From contig JAIFWM010000023.1 in NCBI GenBank assembly GCA_019661855.1, forward strand, positions 1 through 10,722: a DNA stretch of 10,722 nt, written 5' to 3'. The notes beneath the pieces are model-generated. The model was not told where the DNA came from. It made no database searches and saw nothing but the letters and a program-made list of their open reading frames with translations. The position numbers and the translations under genes were made by a program. Of this stretch, positions 1 to 6,087 are shown in pieces (within the stretch, counting starts at the first letter, position 1; the number at the start of each line of letters is the position of its first letter). The DNA comes from Candidatus Parcubacteria bacterium (GTDB taxonomy: Bacteria; Patescibacteriota; Minisyncoccia; Phycocordibacterales; SBAW01).

Positions 1-117
1 GGAAGGGAAAGAGGCGCCGACAATCGACTCGATGATTGCCTCTACTGCGCGCTCTGCATCGGCCTTGGTGGTGCCAAGTACGCCGTGCACTTTGTCCGCG
101 AGATCTTGTTTATTCAT
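1..117 (-). CDS. HU/IHF-family DNA-binding protein, N-terminal part (runs off the left edge)
   Basis: The 39 visible residues begin MNKQDLADKVHGVLGTTKAD and continue with an amphipathic helix (AERAVEAIIESIV). This matches the helix-turn-helix start of HU-type nucleoid proteins, which open MNKxxL and have a KxDAE motif near residue 18. HU dimers bend and compact DNA with little sequence specificity. The DNA-binding beta arms lie outside the window, so HU and IHF cannot be told apart. The start is the ATG at 115-117; no Shine-Dalgarno is visible upstream. A promoter-like pair sits about 45-70 bp upstream. The gene is divergent from the prephenate dehydratase-like gene across a 146-bp gap. The family assignment is fairly sure despite the truncation. 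Confidence 0.85.
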   Translation of the reverse strand, partial: MNKQDLADKVHGVLGTTKADAERAVEAIIESIVGASFPS

Positions 118-160
118 ATAGCTAATGGTTAAAAATAATGGTAAAAACCCTGGCGCTTGT

Positions 161-188
161 AGTATACCCCGCCAAAAAACCCTTGCAA
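161..188 (-). promoter_or_regulatory. Predicted sigma70-type promoter of the HU-family gene
   Basis: On the minus strand TTGCAA (188-183) is followed after 16 bp by TATACT (166-161), each close to the -35 and -10 consensus. Transcription would start near 154, giving a leader of about 37 nt before the ATG at 117. TTGCAA is its own reverse complement, but no -10 at usable spacing follows it on the plus strand. Confidence 0.55.
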
Positions 189-223
189 ATCAACGAAAAA
201 GACTACAAGTGGATAATAAAAGG

Positions 224-253
224 CTGTCAAATTTGAGATTTTTGTGGTATTTT
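224..253 (+). promoter_or_regulatory. Weak candidate promoter for the prephenate dehydratase-like gene
   Basis: CTGTCA (224-229) is followed after 18 bp by TATTTT (248-253) with an extended TGg just before it. Transcription would begin around 260, a few bases before the ATG at 264, giving a nearly leaderless mRNA. The match is poor and AT-rich, so this is tentative. Confidence 0.25.
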
Positions 254-263
254 GGGCAACGAC

Positions 264-845
264 ATGCCAAAAAGCCGAAAAAAGGTTGAAATTATTGGAG
301 TTTCTGGGGCTCCGGGGAGTTTTAGCGAGGAGGCGGCTCGGACCTACACGGCCAAAATAGGGCTTAAAAACTACAAAATCGACTATCTGATAACTGCCGA
401 AAAGGTACTTGATGCCCTGGAGGAGGGGAAAATCACCTTAGCTGTCTTTCCTATACAAAATGCAACCATGGGCTTGGTTGCTGAGGCCGCGTATGCCATG
501 GCAAAGCACAAATTTCATATCAAAAAGATCTTTGATATCATCATTCATCAAAATTTGCTGGTCAAAAAAGGTGTAAAAGCAGAAAAGATTAAGAAAATAG
601 TATCTCAAGACCCAGCGGTACGCCAATGCAGTATGTATTTGCAACGCGTGTGGCCAAAAGTAAGGATAGAAAACTATCCCGACACCGCTAAAGCAGCCGA
701 GGATTTGGCTAAGGGCATTTTGCCCCCTAATGCAGCGGTCATAGCCTCTCGTGCTGCGGCCAAGATCAACAAACTAGATATTTTAGAAGAAGCTATTCAG
801 GATCTCAAATTCAACCACACAACCTTCATCGTTGCGGTTAAGTAG
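264..845 (+). CDS. Prephenate dehydratase-like protein (stand-alone PDT domain, altered active site)
   Basis: This 193-residue protein has the order of motifs of the prephenate dehydratase (PheA/PDT) domain: GAPGSFSEEAA at 15-25, VFPIQNATMG at 61-70, SQDPAVRQC at 114-122, a TAKAAEDLA / AVIASRAAA segment at 141-166, and IQDLKFNHTTF at 178-188. The true enzymes turn prephenate into phenylpyruvate in phenylalanine synthesis. Several conserved positions differ: PIENSxxG has become PIQNATMG, SHPQALxQC has become SQDPAVRQC, and the catalytic TRF has become TTF. There is no chorismate mutase part and no C-terminal ACT domain, so no phenylalanine control is expected. I chose the ATG at 264; an in-frame TTG at 252 would add four residues. 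No Shine-Dalgarno is visible. No other aromatic-pathway gene lies nearby. The fold is confident; the activity is doubtful. Confidence 0.8.
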   Translation: MPKSRKKVEIIGVSGAPGSFSEEAARTYTAKIGLKNYKIDYLITAEKVLDALEEGKITLAVFPIQNATMGLVAEAAYAMAKHKFHIKKIFDIIIHQNLLVKKGVKAEKIKKIVSQDPAVRQCSMYLQRVWPKVRIENYPDTAKAAEDLAKGILPPNAAVIASRAAAKINKLDILEEAIQDLKFNHTTFIVAVK

Positions 846-848
846 TAG

Positions 849-2378
849 CTAGCGAGCAAACTCGATAGCGCGGGTTTCGCGAAATACAACAACTTTGATT
901 TCGCCCGGATATTTAAGATCGCCTTCGATTCGCAGTGCAATGTTGCGCGCAAGCTCGCGCGCAGCAAAGTCAGACATTTCATCTGGCTTCACAAACACAC
1001 GCACTTCGCGGCCTGCTGAAATTGCATATGACTTTTCAACGCCACCAAATGAGTTAGCAATGCCTTCAATGTCGGCCAAGCGCTTAATATATTGCTCCAC
1101 ACTGTCGCGTCGTGCGCCAGGGCGCCCGCCGCTAATCGCGTCGGCAACCTGCACGATCATGCTCTCGGGAGTTTCGTATGGGTATTCCTCATGGTGAGCC
1201 TGCATTGCTTTGATTACGTCCTCTGACACGCCAAACTTAGCGAGCAAGCGGCGACCTATCTCAACATGCGTACCCTGCACCTCATGGTCCAAAGCTTTGC
1301 CAATGTCATGCAGCAAGGCTCCTGCGCGTGCCACAGCTGGGTTGGCCCCAACCTCTTCGGCAATCATGCCAGCAATGTGCGCCATCTCGAGCGAGTGTTG
1401 CAGCACCGACTGGCCGTAGGAAGTGCGAAAGTGCAGACGACCTAAAATTTGAATAAGTTTAGGGTCAAGGTTAAGTACCCCTGCCTCAAACGCAGCAGCC
1501 TCGCCTTTTTCTTTAATAATTTTGGTGACTTCGCCCTTAGCTTTTTCAACCATTTCTTCGATTTTGGCAGGTTGGATGCGTCCGTCGATGATCAAGTTTT
1601 CGAGCGCTACGCGAGCGACTGCACGGCGCACAGGATCATATGAAGAGAGGACAATAGAGCCTGGCGTATCGTCGATGATCACCTCAACTCCTGTTGCACG
1701 TTCAAAGGCTTTAATGTTGCGACCCTCTTTGCCAATTATTTTTCCCTTAATCTCGTCGTTAGGTATAGTGATAGCAGTTGCCATGGTGTCTTGCGCAACC
1801 GAGTTACCAAGCCGGTGAATAGAGGTGACCAAAATGTCTCGTGCGCGACGCTCTAAGCGTTCCATGCCGCTTTGCTCAAGCTTTTGCAAGCGGACCATAA
1901 AGTCCGTCTCATTTTCTTTTTCGAGTTCGTGGAAGAGTTGAGTTTTAGCCTCTTCTTTGTTAAGTCCTGCAACGCGAGCGAGTTCATCGGCACGCTCTTT
2001 CACGAGTTGGTCTGCGCGCTCTTTGATTTGTTTAACCTCTTCGATTTTTTGCTTTACTGCGCCGATTTCGTTTTCAAGCTCGCCTTGTTTTTTATCCAAA
2101 GACTCTTCACGTTTAAAGACGCGCTCCTCTTGGCGTGTTAGTTTTTCTTCTTTTTCAGTTAACGTACCTTCAGCAATTGCAACTTTTTCTTTTGCTTCAG
2201 TATCTGCTTCGGTAAGTATAGCCTCTGCTTTTTCGCGAGCGTCGAGTAAAATTTGTTTGACCTCGACTTCAAGTGAACTTTTACGCGCAAGGGACCAGAG
2301 CCAGCGAAAGACCCAGCCGACTGCAACGCCCATCAATCCCGTTCCAGCGAGAAGGATGAAGACCAGTGTTAATGACAT
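849..2378 (-). CDS. rny: Ribonuclease Y
   Basis: At 509 residues this is close to the usual length of RNase Y, the membrane-anchored endonuclease that starts mRNA decay in many bacteria lacking RNase E. The order of parts is textbook: one N-terminal membrane segment (about 3-30), a long charged coiled coil (about 36-200), a KH domain with GKIIGKEGRN at 212-221, and an HD domain with LLHDIGK at 355-361 (metal-binding H357, D358). AHHEEYPY (394-401) and ADAISGGRPGARRDS (412-426) follow, both typical of the family. It is the last gene of the leftward block, 98 bp after clpP, and ends 3 bp from the prephenate dehydratase-like gene, so no separate terminator fits between them. No clear ribosome binding site is seen before the ATG. 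Confidence 0.97.
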   Translation of the reverse strand: MSLTLVFILLAGTGLMGVAVGWVFRWLWSLARKSSLEVEVKQILLDAREKAEAILTEADTEAKEKVAIAEGTLTEKEEKLTRQEERVFKREESLDKKQGELENEIGAVKQKIEEVKQIKERADQLVKERADELARVAGLNKEEAKTQLFHELEKENETDFMVRLQKLEQSGMERLERRARDILVTSIHRLGNSVAQDTMATAITIPNDEIKGKIIGKEGRNIKAFERATGVEVIIDDTPGSIVLSSYDPVRRAVARVALENLIIDGRIQPAKIEEMVEKAKGEVTKIIKEKGEAAAFEAGVLNLDPKLIQILGRLHFRTSYGQSVLQHSLEMAHIAGMIAEEVGANPAVARAGALLHDIGKALDHEVQGTHVEIGRRLLAKFGVSEDVIKAMQAHHEEYPYETPESMIVQVADAISGGRPGARRDSVEQYIKRLADIEGIANSFGGVEKSYAISAGREVRVFVKPDEMSDFAARELARNIALRIEGDLKYPGEIKVVVFRETRAIEFAR

Positions 2379-2418
2379 AAGAAAGTTTCATAGAAAAGTA
2401 AATTTGTTTTGGCACCCG

Positions 2419-2447
2419 ATTAAAGTGTCCCCTTCACAATACCACAA
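2419..2447 (-). promoter_or_regulatory. Candidate promoter in the clpP-rny gap
   Basis: On the minus strand TTGTGG (2447-2442) and TTTAAT (2424-2419) are 17 bp apart, and transcription would start about 35 nt before the rny ATG. The -10 matches 5 of 6 bases but the -35 only about 3. The 98-bp gap has only a small 5-bp hairpin and no convincing terminator, so readthrough from clpP is also possible. Confidence 0.3.
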
Positions 2448-2476
2448 ACCTGTGGGCTCGCAAGGAAAGGGGAGAC

Positions 2477-3106
2477 CTATTTTTTACCGTTTTTGTTGGT
2501 GAAAATGTCGTCAATAACGCCGTACTTCTTGGCCTCGTCAGAGGACATAAAATAGTCGCGTTCAACGTCTTTTTCGATGCGTTCAAGGGGCTGGCCAGTT
2601 GCCTTTGAGAGAATCTTGTTTAGGCGCTCGCGGGTAGCCACGATGTGTTTAGCCGTAATTTCAATATCTGTAGCCTGACCCTGTGCACCACCCCATGGCT
2701 GGTGGATCATCACCTCGGCGTTAGGGAGTGCAAAGCGCTTACCTTTAGCACCACCGGCAAGCATTATAGCCGCGCCCGATGCTGCTATACCCACGCACAC
2801 GGTAGCCACGTCTGGTTTGATGTGGTTCATGGTGTCGAGCATTGCCAAGGTGGCGGTTACTGAACCGCCAGGAGAGTTGATGTACAAATTGATGTCTTTT
2901 TTAGGATCCTCAGAGGCAAGGAAGAGGAGCTGGGCAATAACTAAGTTGGCAGTATGGTCCTCGATAGGGCCGGACATAAAGATAATGCGCTCTTTAAGCA
3001 GGCGTGAGTAAATGTCATAAGCGCGCTCACCGTAGGGCGATTTCTCCACCACCATGGGCACCAATTGATTGTATTCTTTAAAGTTTTTATCCATAGATAA
3101 AGCCAT
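2477..3106 (-). CDS. clpP: ATP-dependent Clp protease proteolytic subunit
   Basis: This 209-residue protein is the barrel-forming serine peptidase that degrades substrates fed by Clp ATPases. The catalytic triad is visible: Ser110 in GIAASGAA (106-113), His135 in MIHQPWGG (133-140), and Asp184 in VERDYFMS (181-188). LVPMVVE (15-21) followed by GERAYDIYSRLLKERIIF (26-43) is the family's N-terminal signature, and the preceding 14 residues may be a short propeptide. I chose the ATG at 3106; a TTG at 3133 would add nine unconserved residues, and ATG 3094 is another candidate. The usual AASMGA around the serine reads AASGAA here. It follows tig by 30 bp, the common tig-clpP arrangement, and is probably cotranscribed with it. 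Confidence 0.96.
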   Translation of the reverse strand: MALSMDKNFKEYNQLVPMVVEKSPYGERAYDIYSRLLKERIIFMSGPIEDHTANLVIAQLLFLASEDPKKDINLYINSPGGSVTATLAMLDTMNHIKPDVATVCVGIAASGAAIMLAGGAKGKRFALPNAEVMIHQPWGGAQGQATDIEITAKHIVATRERLNKILSKATGQPLERIEKDVERDYFMSSDEAKKYGVIDDIFTNKNGKK

Positions 3107-3136
3107 TTTACCCCAAATTTCGCACTTTAGCAAGGT

Positions 3137-4162
3137 TTATTTTTCACCCTCTAACAGTTTTAAAACTTTTTCGTTGCGAAGCACCGATTCGATATGAATT
3201 TTAACCAGTTCGGGCTTGGCGTCAGGGAAGTGCTCTATAGCATGCTTCATTTCCTCCTCCACCAATGTTTTGTCTACTTCAATTTTTTCTTCTGCAGCGA
3301 TTTTGTTAAGCGTTAGCTGCAACTTGGCACGCTTTTTTGCCTGCTCGCGAAAATCATTACGCACCTCCTCGTCAGTTTTTTTGATCTGTTTCAAATAGTC
3401 TTCAAATTTCAATCCGAAGCGAGTCACATCTTCGTGCAGTTGAGAAAGAATTTTCTCCAACTCACTTTCAACAAATATTTTAGGCACCTCGAGTTTAGTT
3501 TCCTCGAGTAACACGTCAATTAGTTTGCCGCGGCGCTTTTCTTGCGCTGCGCGCTCCTTTTCGGCAGTGATGCCTTTTTTAATTTGCTCTTTAAGAGCGG
3601 CTACGTTTTCGAACGCGCCAATAGACTTTGCAAACTCGTCGGTTAACTCTGGCACAACTGGCTCTTTGCCCTCCTCGCGCACAGCGCGGCTCTGGCGAAT
3701 ATTTTCGAGTGTTTTGTCGACGTCTTCGTCGGTTGCAGGCTCTGCAAGTTCAGCAGGAACTTTTTCGCTCATCTTCTGCCACTTTGGCAGTGTCACAGTA
3801 GGGTAAATCGCTGCACGCACAGTAAGACCCACCGGATTTTTGGGGGCGAGTTTGGTGATGTTTACCGCAGGGCGGCCCACCGCATCTACCTCGTGGGCAG
3901 CAACAAGCTCAGGATAAAAGTCCTGTAAAAAAAGCTCTACTGCCTCTTCTAAAATAGTTATGTCACCAAGGCGCTTGCGAGCCATTTCTTCAGGGACTTT
4001 GCCAGGGCGAAAGCCCGGCAACTCCAATGCTGCAGTTAAATGTTTGAGTGCTTGATCCTCGTAGGGCGCAACCAACTCAAAGGGTATTTCTCCCGTCATC
4101 TCCACCTCGGAGTCGGGAAGCTTTTTGAGAGCGAATGTCTTCGCCACCTCTTTAATTTCCAT
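3137..4162 (-). CDS. tig: Trigger factor lacking the PPIase domain
   Basis: Trigger factor is the ribosome-bound chaperone that shields new polypeptides at the exit tunnel. The ribosome-docking motif GFRxGKxP is present as GFRPGKVP at 50-57, within an N-terminal domain of about 1-115. The C-terminal helical chaperone arms run from about 170 to the end. At 341 residues it is about 90 shorter than the E. coli protein (432). The missing part is the FKBP-type peptidyl-prolyl isomerase domain: the linker VDKTLENIRQSRAVREEG (148-165) passes almost directly to PELTDEFAKSIG (171-182), which in full-length proteins flank that domain. The frame is open and both halves are conserved, so this is a domain loss rather than a broken gene. 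The start follows a TGaTATATT box by 6 nt, suggesting its own leaderless transcript. clpP follows. Confidence 0.95.
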   Translation of the reverse strand: MEIKEVAKTFALKKLPDSEVEMTGEIPFELVAPYEDQALKHLTAALELPGFRPGKVPEEMARKRLGDITILEEAVELFLQDFYPELVAAHEVDAVGRPAVNITKLAPKNPVGLTVRAAIYPTVTLPKWQKMSEKVPAELAEPATDEDVDKTLENIRQSRAVREEGKEPVVPELTDEFAKSIGAFENVAALKEQIKKGITAEKERAAQEKRRGKLIDVLLEETKLEVPKIFVESELEKILSQLHEDVTRFGLKFEDYLKQIKKTDEEVRNDFREQAKKRAKLQLTLNKIAAEEKIEVDKTLVEEEMKHAIEHFPDAKPELVKIHIESVLRNEKVLKLLEGEK

Positions 4163-4168
4163 CGGCCG

Positions 4169-4196
4169 AATATATCACAAGTTGCTTACTTAACAA
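4169..4196 (-). promoter_or_regulatory. Extended -10 promoter for tig (leaderless mRNA predicted)
   Basis: On the minus strand TGaTATATT has its -10 hexamer at 4174-4169, with a TTGTTA (4196-4191) 16 bp upstream. Only 6 nt separate the hexamer from the tig ATG at 4162, so transcription should start at or next to the A of the start codon. The -35 lies inside the last codons of ppa. The same layout appears before tpiA. Confidence 0.5.
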
Positions 4197-4722
4197 ATTT
4201 TTCGTTGTACAGCTTGATCGATTTCTCAATTGCTTCAACTGCAGCCGCTTTGTCTTTAAACCCGTGCACGGTTACTTCGTTAGATTTTCCTTTAAGCACT
4301 TTATAGGTTTCAAAAAAGTGTTGGATCTCTTTAAGTGTATGTTCGTTGATATTTCCAATCTCAGTAGTACTATCCCAGCGCTTGTCGTCTACAGGTACGC
4401 CTATCACTTTGTGGTCCGAGTCACCGCCGTCGGTCATTTCCATTAGTGCCACCGGGCGCACATTAACTAAAATTCCTGGAGGAATAGGGTAGGTCGAAAG
4501 CACAATCACATCGAGTGCGTCGCCATCATCCCAAAGAGTTTGTGGAGCAAAGCCGTAGTCTACGGGGTAAGAAGCATCAGAGTAGTTGGCGCGGTCGAGT
4601 TTAATAAGACCAGTGTCTTTGTCTATCTCGTATTTATTGTGCGAACCTTTCGGGATCTCAATAATTACATTGATCTCGTTGGGGACGTTGTCACCCAAAC
4701 TCACTTCATGCCACAGATTCAT
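4186..4722 (-). CDS. ppa: Inorganic pyrophosphatase, family I (soluble)
   Basis: This 178-residue enzyme hydrolyses pyrophosphate and so pulls nucleic acid and protein synthesis forward. Family I active-site residues are in place: E22, K30 and E32 in the N-terminal strands, YPVDYGF (52-58), the metal-binding signature DGDALDV (66-72, with D66, D68, D71), MTDGGDSDHKV (96-106, with D98, D103, K105), and HFFETYK (135-141, with Y140, K141). The signature has Ala where DGDPxDV usually has Pro, a mild change. Length matches the E. coli enzyme (about 175). It starts 24 bp after nusA with no visible promoter or ribosome binding site, so cotranscription with nusA is likely. tig follows 23 bp later. 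Confidence 0.97.
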   Translation of the reverse strand: MNLWHEVSLGDNVPNEINVIIEIPKGSHNKYEIDKDTGLIKLDRANYSDASYPVDYGFAPQTLWDDGDALDVIVLSTYPIPPGILVNVRPVALMEMTDGGDSDHKVIGVPVDDKRWDSTTEIGNINEHTLKEIQHFFETYKVLKGKSNEVTVHGFKDKAAAVEAIEKSIKLYNEKFVK

Positions 4723-4746
4723 ATAAGAAGAATGGTATGCTGACTT

Positions 4747-5952
4747 CTAGTTTGAAGCAAGCTCATCTTTCACCTCACCCTGCTCATTTGCTTGTGCAAC
4801 GCTTTCGCCCTCTATCGACTGGATGTCTATACGCCAACCAGTGAGCTTTGCTGCTAACCGGACGTTTTGACCGCCGCGGCCAATAGCGAGTGACTGCTGA
4901 TCCTCAGCAACACGCACCGTTGCCTTGTGCTCTGCTTCATCCATTTTCACTTCAAGGATGCGAGCAGGAGAGAGTGCCTCTTCGATAAAGGCTTTGTTGT
5001 CCTCGTTCCACTCTATAATGTCGATTTTTTCGCCGCCAAGTTCAGACGTAACGGTCGAGACGCGTACACCGCGCTGACCAACCAAACTTCCTACTGGGTC
5101 AACGTGTGGGTCTGTAGATGCTACCGCCACTTTTGAGCGGCTGCCTGCTTCGCGTGCTATCTCTTTAAAGATCACGGTGCCATGCGCAGCCTCGGGTGCC
5201 TCCATCTCAAACAGTTTTTTAAGAAAATCTTTATGCGCACGTGAAAGGCGCAAGTAAATACCACGCGGTGACTCCTCTACTTGGTACAGAAGTGCGCGAA
5301 TACGTTCGCCTTGGCGATAGCGCTCACCCGGAATTTGTTCGTCGTAGGGGAGGATACCTGTTGCGCGTCCCAAGTCGACATATATATTGCCACGCTCCAT
5401 ACGCTGTACAGTGCCCGAGACAATAGAGCCTTGGCGGGCGCCATACTCAGCAACTACCGAAACCTTTTCGGCCTCGCGGATCTTTTGGATAATCACTTGT
5501 TTTGCAGTTTGTGCAGCAATGCGGCCGTAGTCGTCCTTCATTTCAAGAGGGAAGACAAGTTCGTCGCCTACAGTAGCATCGCGTTTAATAAACTTTGCGT
5601 CTGCCAGAAGAATATGTTGCTCAGGATTGTAGCGAGGCAAGGGTTCGATAGGATTGCCCGCATCATCAAACTGTTGATCTTCCTTGCCCGACGTAGCTTC
5701 AGCGAAGTCGGGTTCGTCTTCGTCAACAAAGCGCACAGTGTTTTCGTCAACAATAGTTTTGACCTGTGAAAATTCGGTTTTACCTGAGTCGAGATCAAGA
5801 TGGGCGTGAATGATTTGGCCTTTTTTGGCGTACTCTTTTTTGTATGCGGTTGCAAGTGCTGCTTCGATAGCTTCAATAACTTTGGCACGCGGAATACCCT
5901 TCTCTTCTTCGAGTTCGGCGAGCACTGAGTTCATTACTTTTAAGTCCATCAT
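4747..5952 (-). CDS. nusA: Transcription elongation/termination factor NusA
   Basis: NusA binds RNA polymerase and nascent RNA and modulates pausing, hairpin-dependent termination and antitermination. Visible parts are an N-terminal polymerase-binding domain (about 1-165), an S1 domain (about 172-240, RQGSIVSGTVQRMERGNIYV), KH1 (about 245-325, DPVGSLVGQRGVRV at 285-298), and KH2 (about 328-380, SLAIGRGGQNVRLAAKLTGW at 354-373). The 401-residue length fits proteins without the C-terminal acidic repeats of E. coli NusA (495). The N-terminal domain carries an acidic, low-conservation stretch (about 76-112) in which residues 81-90 (PDFAEATSGK) are encoded by a palindromic repeat. The start is the ATG at 5952; an ATG at 5949 is next to it. 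No Shine-Dalgarno is seen. A promoter and an attenuator-like terminator precede the gene. Confidence 0.96.
   Translation of the reverse strand: MMDLKVMNSVLAELEEEKGIPRAKVIEAIEAALATAYKKEYAKKGQIIHAHLDLDSGKTEFSQVKTIVDENTVRFVDEDEPDFAEATSGKEDQQFDDAGNPIEPLPRYNPEQHILLADAKFIKRDATVGDELVFPLEMKDDYGRIAAQTAKQVIIQKIREAEKVSVVAEYGARQGSIVSGTVQRMERGNIYVDLGRATGILPYDEQIPGERYRQGERIRALLYQVEESPRGIYLRLSRAHKDFLKKLFEMEAPEAAHGTVIFKEIAREAGSRSKVAVASTDPHVDPVGSLVGQRGVRVSTVTSELGGEKIDIIEWNEDNKAFIEEALSPARILEVKMDEAEHKATVRVAEDQQSLAIGRGGQNVRLAAKLTGWRIDIQSIEGESVAQANEQGEVKDELASN
5684..5712. repeat. Palindromic dispersed-type repeat inside nusA
   Basis: CCCGAC (5687-5692) pairs with GTCGGG (5707-5712), and CTTC/GAAG (5697-5700 / 5704-5707) closes an inner loop AGC, giving a hairpin with a bulge. 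It is read in frame by nusA as PDFAEATSGK, in a poorly conserved part of the N-terminal domain. I remember near-identical peptides (FAEATSGK, and RSFSEVG from the other strand) scattered through unrelated Patescibacteria proteins; this is memory, not a search. Confidence 0.5.
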
Positions 5953-5985
5953 ATGAATGTGGGGAATTACTATTTAAAATCTGGT

Positions 5986-6014
5986 AAAAAAATAACCGCC
6001 CCCTCAGGGCAGTT
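5986..6014 (-). terminator. Intrinsic terminator/attenuator in the nusA leader
   Basis: Reading the minus strand, AACTGCCC (6014-6007), loop TGAGG, and GGGCGGTT (6001-5994) form an 8-bp stem with one G-U pair, followed at once by A and seven T (5992-5986). This is a classical intrinsic terminator, and the T run exists only in the nusA direction. It lies between the predicted nusA start site (near 6021) and the ATG at 5952, so it could stop most transcripts before the gene. Confidence 0.65.
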
Positions 6015-6027
6015 TCCAGATATTGTT

Positions 6028-6056
6028 ATCCTACCCCCGTATATGAATAAAGTCAA
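6028..6056 (-). promoter_or_regulatory. Sigma70-type promoter of nusA-ppa
   Basis: On the minus strand TTGACT (6056-6051) and TAGGAT (6033-6028) are separated by exactly 17 bp. Transcription would start near 6021, about 68 nt before the nusA ATG and only a few bases before the terminator hairpin. The -35 overlaps the region where the divergent PilB-like gene would have its own -35, so the two promoters may compete. Confidence 0.6.
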
Positions 6057-6075
6057 GTCGCGCTCAATCGCACCT

Positions 6076-6081
6076 TATAAT
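6076..6081 (+). promoter_or_regulatory. Consensus -10 box for the PilB-like gene (leaderless mRNA predicted)
   Basis: A perfect TATAAT lies 6 nt before the ATG at 6088, so the predicted transcription start falls on the start codon. No good -35 is visible (TCAAGT at 6053-6058 is the base stretch at the right distance) and no ribosome binding site exists. Confidence 0.5.
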
Positions 6082-6087
6082 AGATGA

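Noticed and set aside
846..860. Bidirectional terminator between the PDT-like gene and rny
   Set aside because: The genes are 3 bp apart, and the nearby TAGTAGCTAGC shows no stem with a T run on either strand.
1957..2502. 181-codon plus-strand frame opposite rny
   Set aside because: Serine-rich, low-complexity reading of the rny coiled-coil region with no recognisable domain; a shadow.
3107..3133. TTG start of clpP at 3133
   Set aside because: It adds nine unconserved residues; ATG 3106 or 3094 is a better start.
5281..5769. 162-codon plus-strand frame opposite nusA
   Set aside because: No recognisable domain or start signal, and nusA on the other strand is certain.
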